A model generated the notes under the pieces. The model ran no database searches, was not told the DNA's origin, and worked only from the letters and a program-made list of their open reading frames with translations. From the NCBI RefSeq assembly GCF_024753285.1, contig NZ_JANUGW010000016.1, positions 1-64,000 of the forward strand: 64,000 bases of DNA. Reading direction: 5' to 3'. The position numbers and the translations under genes were made by a program. Source of the DNA: Massilia pinisoli. GTDB lineage: Bacteria; Pseudomonadota; Gammaproteobacteria; Burkholderiales; Burkholderiaceae_D. Every line of letters begins with the position of its first letter. The stretch's first letter is position 1. Positions 27,264 through 35,398 of the stretch are shown here, in pieces.

Positions 27264-28076
27264 ATGACTACCGCTATCGATCCGATCCTGACCGACGCGC
27301 TCGGCACACGGCACGCGCCCGCGCCCGATGCGCGCATCGTGTGCCTCGTCCCGTCGATCACCGAACTGCTGTGCGACCTCGGCCTGGCCGGCAAGCTCGT
27401 CGGCCGCACCGGCTTCTGCGTCCATCCGCGCGACGTCGTCGCGGCCATCCCCAAGGTCGGGGGCACGAAGGACGTCAACGTCGAGAAGATCCGCCGGCTC
27501 GCGCCCACGCACGTCGTCGTCAACATGGACGAAAACGAAAAGCCGACCGTCGACAAGCTCGCGGCATTCGTGCCGCACGTCGTCGTCACGCACCCGAACG
27601 CGCCGCGCGACAACGTGCATCTGGCGCGGCTGATGGGCGGCATCTTCGGCGCGGAAGATGCCGCCGCGCGCTGGTGCGCCGACTTCGAGGCCGAGTACGC
27701 GGCCTTGCGCGCGCTGCCGCCCGCACCCGCGCGCACGGTGCTGTACTGCATCTGGCAGGATCCGTGGATGACGGTATCGGACGGGACGTACATCGCCGCG
27801 ATGCTGTCCGAGCTGGGCTGGCACGTGCCGGACCTGGGCCCGGACCGCTATCCGCGCTTTGCGTGGTCGCAGGACCTCGTCGCCGGCCTCGACGCCGTGC
27901 TGCTGTCGACGGAGCCCTACCGCTTCACGGAGGCGCATGCGGACGCGCTGGAACGGCAGCTGGGGATTCCCGTGCTGCTCGTCGATGGCGAGATGATGTC
28001 GTGGTACGGCAGCCGGGCGCTGGCCGGGCTGCGCTATCTGCGCACGGTGCGCGCGATGGTCGAAGGGACGGGCTGA
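27264..28076 (+). CDS. BtuF-like helical-backbone metal receptor without a signal peptide
   Basis: 270 residues of the class III periplasmic-binding fold: VCLVPSITELLCDLGLAGKLVGRT, GGTKDVNVEKIRRLAPTHVV and a C-terminal MMSWYGSRALAGLRYL. These proteins bind vitamin B12 or iron chelates. I see no export signal at either candidate start (27264 or 27198), which is unusual for a binding protein. No ABC transporter genes adjoin it. The start at 27264 is chosen because the upstream extension is low-GC and not protein-like. Confidence 0.8.
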   Translation: MTTAIDPILTDALGTRHAPAPDARIVCLVPSITELLCDLGLAGKLVGRTGFCVHPRDVVAAIPKVGGTKDVNVEKIRRLAPTHVVVNMDENEKPTVDKLAAFVPHVVVTHPNAPRDNVHLARLMGGIFGAEDAAARWCADFEAEYAALRALPPAPARTVLYCIWQDPWMTVSDGTYIAAMLSELGWHVPDLGPDRYPRFAWSQDLVAGLDAVLLSTEPYRFTEAHADALERQLGIPVLLVDGEMMSWYGSRALAGLRYLRTVRAMVEGTG

Positions 28077-28082
28077 AGCGCA

Positions 28083-28103
28083 GGCCCGGCGCGGCGCCGG
28101 GCC
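28083..28103. terminator. GC-rich hairpin between convergent genes
   Basis: GGCCCGGC, 5 bases, GCCGGGCC. No T run on either side, so a bidirectional terminator is only a possibility. Confidence 0.35.
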
Positions 28104-28113
28104 GAAGGGGCGA

Positions 28114-28488
28114 TCAGGAATCGCTCGTGAGGTCCTTGTCGGACAGGGCGTCGACGGGCAGCGGTTCGCGCTTGTTCTTGTCGTTCAGGCGGCCGATGGC
28201 GCTGTCCAGGGCGCGCTTGAGCTTGGTGACGGCGCCCGCGATCGACTGCGCCAGGTTATCCCCATGCGCGTGCACGACGACGGGCGCATAGCCGGATACG
28301 AGCGCTTCCATCATGCAGTAGTTGCTGCCGTCCTCGTGCTTTTCCTTGTTTTCGTTCGAGAGGTGGACGTCGACGCGGCGCACGTGGTCGCCGAACCGGG
28401 CAATCGCTTCCTCGACCTGCGTGCGGACGCGCTCGTCGAGGCCCTGGTGGCGCTGGATGGTGTTGTCGGTGTTGACATTAACTTCCAT
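28114..28488 (-). CDS. HPF/RaiA-family ribosome-associated protein
   Basis: 124 residues. MEVNVNTDNTIQRHQGLDERV, FGDHVRRVDVHLSNENKEKHED and QSIAGAVTKLKRALDSAIGRL follow the beta-alpha-beta pattern of short hibernation-promoting factors, which sit in the decoding site of idle 70S ribosomes. A near-perfect GGAGGA is 6 bases before the ATG at 28488. This short type lacks the long C-terminal dimerisation domain. Confidence 0.82.
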   Translation of the reverse strand: MEVNVNTDNTIQRHQGLDERVRTQVEEAIARFGDHVRRVDVHLSNENKEKHEDGSNYCMMEALVSGYAPVVVHAHGDNLAQSIAGAVTKLKRALDSAIGRLNDKNKREPLPVDALSDKDLTSDS

Positions 28489-28561
28489 AAACTCCTCCAA
28501 AAGTGAACACATTTGCATCGATGTTACCCGCTCCGCGGAAAAGCGGGCGTTCCGCACGCCT

Positions 28562-29263
28562 TCAGGTGTTGATGAGGCTGGCCGCGATGTTCACCGACAG
28601 GCCGAGGATGATCAGGTTGAAGAAGAACGCGAGCACGCAATGGCCCAGCACCAGCTTGCGCATCGCGCGCGTCTTGATCGTCACGTCCGACGTCTGGACG
28701 GCGACGGACAGCGTGAACGAGAAGTACAGGAAGTCCCAGTAGTTCGGCTGCGTGTGCTTGTCGGGGAATTCCAGCGGCAGCGTGTGCTTGTCGGCCGTGT
28801 AGTAGATATGCGCGTAGTGCAAGCAGTACATGACGCCAACCAGCAGCCACGAGCCGATCACGGTCAGCGCCGTGAACCCGTAGTGCAGCGCCTTCACGTG
28901 CTCCGACGCTTCCTTCATGTTCGCGAGCTCCGTCACGATGGCGTACACGGACAGGATCGCGCCGACGATGACGGCGCCCAGCACCGCGCCGCCCCGTTCG
29001 TCCTGCCGCTCCGCGATGGCGCGCACGCGGCTGTGATCGGCGCGGAACATCGTCCACGTCATCGTCAGCAGGTACGGCCACACGCCGCTGTTCCAGCCGA
29101 TCAGCGAGCGGCGCACGTCGCTGTAATGGCCCGGGACGAGAATGCCGACGACGACGCCCAGCAGCGAGGCGCCGAGCAGGTAAGGACGGCTGCGGATGAA
29201 GCGCACGAGGAAGCCGGGCTCCTTCGGCGGGCGCGCGTCGTGCCGGAAGGGCTTGTCCATCAT
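28562..29263 (-). CDS. DUF1345 membrane protein
   Basis: 233 residues with about five transmembrane helices. Family marks include HYAHIYYTAD and YWDFLYFSFTLSVAVQTSDV, where DFLYFSF.....QTSD is strongly conserved in DUF1345. Function unknown. Its ATG overlaps the stop codon of the MFS gene upstream (ATGATG, either Met possible), so the two are coupled. Confidence 0.85.
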   Translation of the reverse strand: MMDKPFRHDARPPKEPGFLVRFIRSRPYLLGASLLGVVVGILVPGHYSDVRRSLIGWNSGVWPYLLTMTWTMFRADHSRVRAIAERQDERGGAVLGAVIVGAILSVYAIVTELANMKEASEHVKALHYGFTALTVIGSWLLVGVMYCLHYAHIYYTADKHTLPLEFPDKHTQPNYWDFLYFSFTLSVAVQTSDVTIKTRAMRKLVLGHCVLAFFFNLIILGLSVNIAASLINT

Positions 29264-30525
29264 CCTGCCTTTGCCGTCGCGGCGGCCGGGTCGGTGTCGT
29301 GGTGCGGGAAGCGGTCCATGCGCGACAGCACGGGGAACAGCTTCATCCACGTGCCCGTGACGACCAGAGTGGCGACGCCGCCGAACACGATCGCGCGCAC
29401 GAGGCCGAGCCAGCTCGCGGTGAGGCCGGACTCGAACTCACCCAGTTCGTTGGAGGCGCCGATGAACACGGCGTTCACGGCGCTGACGCGGCCGCGGATC
29501 TCGTCCGGCGTCTCGTACTGGACGAGGAGGTGGCGGATGTACACGCTGATCATGTCGCCGGCGCCCAGCAGGAACAGGGCGACGAGGGCGACGTGGAAGC
29601 TCGTCGTCAGGCCCATCGTCACGGTGGCCGCGCCGAACAGGGCGACGCCGCCGAACATCCACGCGCCGACCTTGCGCGTGATGGGCCAGAACGCCAGCGC
29701 GATCGAGCAGATCGTGGCGCCCGCGCCGGGGGCCGTGCGCAGCAGGCCGAGGCTCGTCGGGCCGGCCTGCAGCACGTCGTGCGCGTACGCGGGCAGCAGG
29801 GCGGTGGCGCCGCCGAACAGCACGGCGAACAGGTCGAGCGAGATGGCGCCCAGCACGATCGGCCGCGACCACACGAAGCGCAGGCCCTCGAGCAGCGTGT
29901 GCCAGCTGACGGGCGCCTTGTTGCGCGCCTGCGGTGCGCTCTTCGTGCCGGCCATCAGCAGCACGGCCACGACCAGCAGGGTGCTCGACACGGCATACAC
30001 GACGTTCGGCCCGAACACGTACAGCAGGCCGCCCAGCACGGGGCCGGCGATGACGGACACCTGGAACGTGGACGAACTCAATGCCACGGCCTGCGAGAAG
30101 TCCTGCGTGGACACGAGGTTGCGCAGCACGGCCTGCGAAGCGGGCTGCATGAAGGCGCGCGCGCTGCCGAACAGCACGAGCACGGCATAGACGGGCCACA
30201 CGGTCGTGCTGCCGGACAGCGTGAACGCGGCGAGCAGCAGGCTGCACAGCAACTGCGTGCTCATGCACGCGAGGATGATCTTGCGGCGGTTGTGCGTGTC
30301 GGCCACGTGGCCCGCCCACAGGATCAGCAGAAGGAACGGCGCGAACTGGGCGAGGCCGATGAGGCCGAGGTCGAACAGGCTGTGGGTGATCTGGTAGACC
30401 TGCCAGCCGATGGCCACGCTCTGCATCTGGACGGCGAGCGTGCCGAGGAAGCGCGAGGACAGGTAGAACGAAACGTTACGGTTGCGCAGGACCGCGAGGC
30501 GGCCTGTCGGGGAAAACACGGACAT
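29260..30525 (-). CDS. MFS transporter (MFS_3/EntS-like)
   Basis: 421 residues, about 12 helices, similar in type to the exporter at 23.3 kb (FYLSSRFLGTLAVQMQSVAI, LWAGHVADTHNRRKIIL). Likely an exporter of unknown substrate. First gene of a two-gene unit with the DUF1345 protein. The ATG at 30525 has no strong ribosome site; it is chosen for family fit. Confidence 0.85.
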   Translation of the reverse strand: MSVFSPTGRLAVLRNRNVSFYLSSRFLGTLAVQMQSVAIGWQVYQITHSLFDLGLIGLAQFAPFLLLILWAGHVADTHNRRKIILACMSTQLLCSLLLAAFTLSGSTTVWPVYAVLVLFGSARAFMQPASQAVLRNLVSTQDFSQAVALSSSTFQVSVIAGPVLGGLLYVFGPNVVYAVSSTLLVVAVLLMAGTKSAPQARNKAPVSWHTLLEGLRFVWSRPIVLGAISLDLFAVLFGGATALLPAYAHDVLQAGPTSLGLLRTAPGAGATICSIALAFWPITRKVGAWMFGGVALFGAATVTMGLTTSFHVALVALFLLGAGDMISVYIRHLLVQYETPDEIRGRVSAVNAVFIGASNELGEFESGLTASWLGLVRAIVFGGVATLVVTGTWMKLFPVLSRMDRFPHHDTDPAAATAKAG

Positions 30526-30595
30526 AGGTTGAAGTGAGGATAAGGCAGGAATGCCAACCTCCATTGTGCCCGATGTTCAAGGGCGCCGCTCATTA

Positions 30596-30701
30596 CGTAG
30601 GGTGGACGGGTCTCCCGTCCACGCGTTCAACGGACATCGGCACGGACGCGACGCATTGAATTGCGCGTATCACCGCGTGGACGGCAAGCCGTCCACCCTA
30701 C
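30596..30701. repeat. Intergenic inverted repeat, GTAGGGTGGAC variant
   Basis: CGTAGGGTGGAC at the left pairs with GTCCACCCTAC at the right, with inner mirror pieces GGACGGGTCTCCCGTCC and CGTGGACGGCAAGCCGTCCAC. Same design as the copy at 24.5 kb, with GGAC in place of GGGC. Confidence 0.68.
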
Positions 30702-30714
30702 CGACATGGCGTGC

Positions 30715-31458
30715 TTACTTCTTGACGAAGCGGACCGCGAACTTGTCGTCCGGTGCGCCGTTCATCTCGAAGAACGGCTTCTCGCGCGGGTCGGACGGGG
30801 CGCGCAGGTAGTCGCTCTTGGCGTCGACCTTGAAGCCGGCCTTCGTCACCTCGTCGACGACCGTGTCCTCGTCGATGCGGTGCAGCGTCTTGGTGGCGGT
30901 GAGGCCCGCGCCCTTCTTGGCCGCGTTGTCGACGATGACCAGATGGCCGCCCGGCTTCAGCGCGTCGTACAGGCGCTTGTTCATCGCGGCGCGGTCGGTC
31001 GGGGTGTTCGCGATGTCGTGGTACGACATGTTGATCGTGATGAGGTCCAGCGGCGGCGTGCCTTTCGGGACCGGGTCATTGAAGTCCGCCACGACGGCGT
31101 GCAGGTTCGGCAAGGTGGACTGACCAAGGCGCTGTTCCAGCTTCGGATTCGCCTTGGGATTCTGGGCCCAGACTTCGCCCTTGCTGCCGACGGCGGCCGC
31201 CAGCAGCGTGGCGGTGGCGCCACCGCCCGACGCGACGTCGAGCGCCTTCATGCCCGGCTTCACTTCTGCGAACGACAGGAATTCGCCCGTCTTGCGGTGT
31301 TCGTCGGCCTTGCGGTCTTCGTCGCTGCGCAGCGGGCTGGCGAGGACGGATTGCCACTTGTTGCCGGCCGGGTCGGCCGCATGGGCGGGGAGGACGCCCG
31401 CCAGCAGGGCGGCGGACATGGCGAGCAGGACAGGGGCACGGCGTAGCGTCTTATGCAT
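30715..31458 (-). CDS. Class I SAM-dependent methyltransferase with a Sec signal peptide
   Basis: 247 residues. A clear signal peptide (LLAMSAALLAGVLPAHA) is followed by a Rossmann methyltransferase: motif I ALDVASGGGATATLLA, motif II AQNPKANPKL, motif IV DLITINMSYHDIANTP, and KPGGHLVIVD. The domain appears complete. Exported methyltransferases are known by sequence in proteobacteria but their source of SAM and substrate are unknown. Start at 31458 with AAGAAAGGG upstream. Confidence 0.85.
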   Translation of the reverse strand: MHKTLRRAPVLLAMSAALLAGVLPAHAADPAGNKWQSVLASPLRSDEDRKADEHRKTGEFLSFAEVKPGMKALDVASGGGATATLLAAAVGSKGEVWAQNPKANPKLEQRLGQSTLPNLHAVVADFNDPVPKGTPPLDLITINMSYHDIANTPTDRAAMNKRLYDALKPGGHLVIVDNAAKKGAGLTATKTLHRIDEDTVVDEVTKAGFKVDAKSDYLRAPSDPREKPFFEMNGAPDDKFAVRFVKK

Positions 31459-31580
31459 GGTGTTGACCCTTTCTTGTTTGGGAACCGGCCGGTGCGGCCG
31501 GGGCAAACGGGAACATACCGCAAATCCTTGTCGAGATATACAGGAATCGAATCTGCATATCGTGCGTGCCCGGAGGACCG

Positions 31581-32609
31581 TCAGGGCTGGGCCAGGTCGG
31601 CTTCCGTCGTGAAGGCGTCGGCGTAGAACTCGTCGGCCGGCAGGCCGCAGCGGTCCACGTAGTCGCGTCGCGCGGAGTCGACCATGATCGGCGCGCCGCA
31701 CGCATACACCTGGTGGTTCGACAGGTCGGGAACGTCCTGCATGACGGCCGCGTGGACGAAGCCCGTACGTCCGGTCCAGGCGTCTTCCGGCAGCGCGTCC
31801 GAGATGACGGGCACGTACGTGAAATCCGGCAGCTCGCGCGCCCATTGCTCGCACAGGTCGTGCATGTACAGGTCCTGCGGGCGGCGTCCGCCCCAGTACA
31901 GCGACACGGGGCGCTCGGACTTCAGGTGGATCATGTGCTCGACGAGCGCCTTGACGGGCGCGAAGCCGGTGCCCGACGCCAGCAGCACGATCGGCTTGCT
32001 GGACTCCTCGCGCAGGAAGAACGTGCCCAGCGGACCTTCGAACCGCAGGATGTCGCGCTCCTTCATCGTCGAGAAGACGTGGTCGGTGAACACGCCGCCC
32101 GGCAGATGGCGGATGTGCAGTTCGATGGGGCCGCCCAGCGACGGCGCGCTCGCGATGCTGTAGGCGCGGCGCTTGCCGTCCTTGAGCATGAATTCGATGT
32201 ACTGGCCGGCGCGGTAGGCGAGGGCTTCGTTGGCTGGCAGCTGCAAGGTGATGATGGCCACGTCCGGCGCGGCGCGGCGGATGGCGATGACGCGCGTGGG
32301 CATCTTGCGGATGGGGTATTCGCTGCTGCCGCCCACTTCGCGCGCTTCGATCACGAGATCGCCTTCGGGCACGGCGCAGCACATCAGCGCAAAGCCCTGC
32401 AGTTTTTCCTGCTCGGACAGGGCGCGCGCCTGATGTGGCTTGTGGTGGATCGTCCCTTCGACGACCTTGCCCTTGCAGGAACCGCAGGCGCCGTTCTTGC
32501 AGCCGTAGGGCAGGCCGATGCCGGAGCGGATCGCGGCCGCGAGCACGGTTTCGTCGGCGTCGCAGTCGTAGTGATGGCCGCTGGGCTGGACAGTGATCTG
32601 AAACGTCAT
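31581..32609 (-). CDS. AscD-like ferredoxin/flavin reductase (CDP-6-deoxy-L-threo-D-glycero-4-hexulose-3-dehydrase reductase family)
   Basis: 342 residues: N-terminal plant-type 2Fe-2S ferredoxin (CKNGACGSCKGKVVEG and a later CCAVPEGD for the fourth ligand), FAD-binding barrel (RAGQYIEFML, RRAYSIASAP) and NAD domain (LLASGTGFAPVKALVEH, YACGAPIMVD). It moves electrons from NADH via FAD to the iron-sulfur cluster. No dideoxysugar genes adjoin it, so it may serve another oxygenase or reductase. GAGGA precedes the ATG at 32609. Confidence 0.87.
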   Translation of the reverse strand: MTFQITVQPSGHHYDCDADETVLAAAIRSGIGLPYGCKNGACGSCKGKVVEGTIHHKPHQARALSEQEKLQGFALMCCAVPEGDLVIEAREVGGSSEYPIRKMPTRVIAIRRAAPDVAIITLQLPANEALAYRAGQYIEFMLKDGKRRAYSIASAPSLGGPIELHIRHLPGGVFTDHVFSTMKERDILRFEGPLGTFFLREESSKPIVLLASGTGFAPVKALVEHMIHLKSERPVSLYWGGRRPQDLYMHDLCEQWARELPDFTYVPVISDALPEDAWTGRTGFVHAAVMQDVPDLSNHQVYACGAPIMVDSARRDYVDRCGLPADEFYADAFTTEADLAQP

Positions 32610-32621
32610 ACAATCCTCGGA

Positions 32622-33530
32622 ATGAATACAAAAAACAAAATCGGGTTCAACAAGCCGCGCCTGCTGATCGTGGGCTGCGGCGATGTCGGCATGCGCCTGC
32701 TGCCGCTGGTGCGTGAGCGTTTTCGCGTGTTTGCCGTGACGAGCCAGCCGGCGCGCTGCGCGGCACTGCGCGCCGCGGGCGCGGTGCCCGTCGTGGCCGA
32801 CCTCGACCGGCCCGCAACGCTGAAGCGCCTGGCCGGCCTGGCGCAGCGGGTCGTGCACCTGGCGCCCCCGCCGCCGGACGGTGCGCTCGATGTGCGCACG
32901 CGCAATTTGACCGCCATTCTACCCGACGGCGCAGGGGTCGTTTATGTCAGCACCACGGGCGTCTACGGCGACCGCGGCGGTGCGGCGACGCCCGAAACGA
33001 CGCCCGTCGCGCCGCGCAACGCGAGGGCGCGCCGGCGCGTCGACGCGGAACGCGTGCTGCGCGCCTGGGCCGTGGCGAGCGGCGGCAAGGTGGCGATCCT
33101 GCGCGCGCCCGGCATCTATGCGGCGGACCGCCTGCCCATCGAGCGCCTGCAGCGGGGCACACCCGCGCTCGCGCGCGAGGACGACGTCTACACGAACCAC
33201 ATCCACGCGGACGACCTCGCCCGCCTGTGCGCGCTGGCGCTGTTCCGCGCGCGGCCGGGGCGCGTCTACAACGCGTCGGACGACAGCCGCCTCAAGATGG
33301 GCGATTATTTCGACGTCGTGGCGGATGCCTTCGGCCTGCCCCGGCCACCGCGGCTGGCGCGGGCCGACCTGGAACAGGCCGTGTCGCCGATGCTGCTGTC
33401 CTTCATGTCGGAATCGCGCCAGCTGGACAATCGCCGCCTCGTGACGGAATTGCGGGCGCGCCTGCTGCACCCGCGCGTGGAAGAGACGGTCGCGGCACTG
33501 GCCCGCGCGACGTCCGCAACGTCTGCATAA
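32622..33530 (+). CDS. NAD(P)-dependent SDR/epimerase-like protein (YeeZ type)
   Basis: 302 residues of the extended SDR fold. The cofactor loop is LLIVGCGDVGMRLL, with VVHLAPPPPDG, YVSTTGVYGDRGG and NHIHADDLARLCALAL, as in YeeZ-like proteins. The usual YxxxK is replaced by a VYGDRGG-type region, so catalysis is uncertain. Its ATG lies only 12 bases from the start codon of the divergent AscD-like gene and has no clear ribosome site, suggesting a leaderless or antisense-initiated message. Confidence 0.83.
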   Translation: MNTKNKIGFNKPRLLIVGCGDVGMRLLPLVRERFRVFAVTSQPARCAALRAAGAVPVVADLDRPATLKRLAGLAQRVVHLAPPPPDGALDVRTRNLTAILPDGAGVVYVSTTGVYGDRGGAATPETTPVAPRNARARRRVDAERVLRAWAVASGGKVAILRAPGIYAADRLPIERLQRGTPALAREDDVYTNHIHADDLARLCALALFRARPGRVYNASDDSRLKMGDYFDVVADAFGLPRPPRLARADLEQAVSPMLLSFMSESRQLDNRRLVTELRARLLHPRVEETVAALARATSATSA

Positions 33531-33641
33531 GGGCGGCTTAAGCATTTCGCAACAGGGCCATGTATCATTCGGGGTCGCCGTAGAGTGACCATCATATAAA
33601 GAATCAATTTCCCGAAACTGGCTCATGCCGAAGGACGACCT

Positions 33642-33908
33642 ATGCCCATCAGAAGGATCCCGGAGGGCGCCGAGTATGACCCGAACCGGGTGCTCGATGC
33701 CATCATCAACAAGCTCAGGCTGAAGAACGACGCCGCGCTGTCGCGCGTGCTGGAAGTGGCGCCGCCCGTCATCAGCAAGATCCGCCACAACACGCTGCCG
33801 ATCGGCGCCACGCTGCTGCTGCGCATGCACGAGGTGTCCGACTACAGCATCCGCGAGCTGCGCGCGCTGATGCTCAGGGCCGAGGGCGCGCTGTCCAGCC
33901 CGATCTGA
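33642..33908 (+). CDS. Small Cro/CI-like helix-turn-helix protein
   Basis: 88 residues. RLKNDAALSRVLEVAPPVISKIRHN fits a Cro/CI-type helix-turn-helix, followed by a helical tail (LLLRMHEVSDYSIRELRALM). AAGGACG lies 7 bases before the ATG. It is convergent with repeat protein gene A and may regulate it, though nothing in the sequence shows this. Confidence 0.72.
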   Translation: MPIRRIPEGAEYDPNRVLDAIINKLRLKNDAALSRVLEVAPPVISKIRHNTLPIGATLLLRMHEVSDYSIRELRALMLRAEGALSSPI

Positions 33909-33915
33909 TCCCACG

Positions 33916-33943
33916 AAAAAAATCCGCCCAGGTGGGCGGATCA
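33916..33943 (-). terminator. Intrinsic terminator of repeat-protein gene A
   Basis: On the minus strand ATCCGCCC-ACCT-GGGCGGAT followed by a T run. Perfect 8-bp stem, about 70 bases after the stop codon at 34013. Confidence 0.8.
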
Positions 33944-34012
33944 GGCCGGCGCCGCCCCATGAGGGAGTCGACGGCGCCGGGACAAGCTGCCGGACGTGGC
34001 CGGCCCGTTGCC

Positions 34013-35110
34013 TCAGGCTGCGCTGACCGACGGACGCGGACCGGCGCAGAATGCGACGTTCATGCTCGGACGCGGTCCGGCGCAGAACGCGGTGTCGGTG
34101 CCCTTTGCGGCGGTCTTGACCGATGGACGCGGGCCAGCGCAGAAGGCGACATCGGAACTCGGACGCGGTCCGGCGCAGAACGCGGTGTCCGTGCCCTTTG
34201 CGGCGGTCTTGATCGACGGGCGTGGACCGGCGCAGAAGGCGACGTCGGAGCTCGGACGCGGTCCGGCGCAGAACGCGGTGTCGGTGCCCTTTGCGGCGGT
34301 CTTCACCGACGGACGCGGACCGGCACAGAAGGCGACATCGGAACTCGGGCGCGGGCCTGCGCAGAACGCAGTGTCGGTGCCCTTTGCGGCGGCATTGACC
34401 GACGGGCGCGGACCGGCGCAGAAGGCGACATCGGAACTCGGGCGCGGACCTGCGCAGAACGCAGTGTCGGTGCCCTTTGCGGCGGCATTGACCGACGGAC
34501 GCGGACCGGCGCAGAAGGCGACATCGGAACTCGGGCGCGGGCCTGCGCAGAACGCAGTGTCGGTGCCCTTTGCGGCGGCATTGACCGACGGACGCGGACC
34601 GGCGCAGAAGGCGACATCGGAACTCGGGCGCGGGCCGGCGCAGAACGCGACGTCCGAACTCGGACGCGGACCGGCGCAGAATGCAGTGGCTACGCCGTCC
34701 GATGCCGCTTCGGCCGCGGCGACCGTGCCCGGGTAGGCGTCGCCGAACGTGGCTTCGTACAGTTCGCGCATGCGGTCGCCGCTGTCGAGGCGGAACTGCT
34801 GGTCGTCTTCGTCGCCCATGCCGACATACGGGTAGTGGTGCAGGAAGTAGCCGAAGGCTTTTTCGCAGTCGGCGGCGTATTTCATCGTGTCGAGGATGTG
34901 GTAATGCCAGAACGTGTCGACGTCGACCAACGGTGCCGTGTCCTCGTCCGGATACATTTTCATCAAGCACAGGAAACGACGGTATTCCTTTTCGACGGCA
35001 TTGGTTTTTTCCAGGCTCCAGCCTTCGCCGGAGGGGCCGTGCATCAGCTTCGTCTTGATCGGTTCCAGGTCGAGTTGCATCACGGAGTTGAACAGGTCGT
35101 TTGCGTTCAT
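34013..35110 (-). CDS. Tandem-repeat protein A: GRDP-like N-terminal domain plus 15 AFCAGPRPS repeats
   Basis: 365 residues. Residues 1-128 form a folded domain with DVDTFWHYHILDTMKYAADC and FGYFLHHYPY, which resembles DUF1399 (glycine-rich-domain-containing-protein-like). From about residue 139 to the end come 15 copies of AFCAGPRPS, each with one cysteine, joined alternately by SD/V and by linkers such as VNAAAKGTD; the higher-order unit is 31 residues (93 bases). No signal peptide or membrane span. GAGGA precedes the ATG. The gene has an FNR-type promoter and lies downstream of sensor kinase A. Function unknown; a multi-copy peptide precursor is my leading idea. Confidence 0.85.
   Translation of the reverse strand: MNANDLFNSVMQLDLEPIKTKLMHGPSGEGWSLEKTNAVEKEYRRFLCLMKMYPDEDTAPLVDVDTFWHYHILDTMKYAADCEKAFGYFLHHYPYVGMGDEDDQQFRLDSGDRMRELYEATFGDAYPGTVAAAEAASDGVATAFCAGPRPSSDVAFCAGPRPSSDVAFCAGPRPSVNAAAKGTDTAFCAGPRPSSDVAFCAGPRPSVNAAAKGTDTAFCAGPRPSSDVAFCAGPRPSVNAAAKGTDTAFCAGPRPSSDVAFCAGPRPSVKTAAKGTDTAFCAGPRPSSDVAFCAGPRPSIKTAAKGTDTAFCAGPRPSSDVAFCAGPRPSVKTAAKGTDTAFCAGPRPSMNVAFCAGPRPSVSAA
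34016..34694. repeat. 93-base in-frame tandem repeat array coding CAGPRPS units
   Basis: The array is the 3' part of repeat gene A. GCAGTGTCGGTGCC recurs at 34369, 34462 and 34555, exactly 93 bases apart. Copies near the middle are almost identical at the DNA level, those at the ends more diverged, as expected for unequal crossover. Confidence 0.92.
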
Positions 35111-35259
35111 AGTCATCCTCATATGTTTGGTTAAAGTACTGCTATCCCTGGTGTTGGTTTGTGCGGTGGATTGGCTGCGGGCGAACAACATTTCCGTGGA
35201 GCGCACGATGACATTCGGCAAATCCTTGGTGGATTCGCGGATTTGTCTTACACGTGCTC

Positions 35260-35265
35260 AATGTA
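35260..35265 (-). promoter_or_regulatory. -10 element of repeat gene A promoter
   Basis: TACATT on the minus strand, 22 bases after the FNR-type box, placing the box centre near -41.5 as in class II FNR promoters. Identical element and spacing upstream of repeat gene B. Confidence 0.6.
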
Positions 35266-35287
35266 GACGAGGCAATCGAGGGTCTTA

Positions 35288-35301
35288 TTGATATTTATCA
35301 A
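35288..35301. promoter_or_regulatory. FNR/ANR-type box upstream of repeat gene A
   Basis: TTGATATTTATCAA is a perfect match to the FNR consensus TTGAT-N4-ATCAA. Its centre is 184 bases upstream of the start codon of repeat gene A. The same 14 bases occur at the same distance before repeat gene B. Predicts induction at low oxygen. Confidence 0.8.
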
Positions 35302-35398
35302 AGAAACAACATTTATTGCTTAGCCCGCTAGGCGATACCAAATCGGCATAGTAGGCCGCATCCGCGAGGGATAAATAGAGCATCAGGCTTGATAGAGA

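Larger units (their letters stand above)
35111..35398. other. Long 5' leader and promoter region of repeat gene A
   Basis: 288 bases between kinase A and repeat gene A, AT-richer than the flanks. Holds the FNR-type box and -10 listed below, then about 140 bases of untranslated leader. Much of it is conserved with the matching region 38759-39049. Confidence 0.7.

Noticed and set aside
34016-34694. CRISPR-like regular repeat array
   Set aside because: The repeats keep one reading frame, translate to a constant peptide and have no unique spacers or cas genes.
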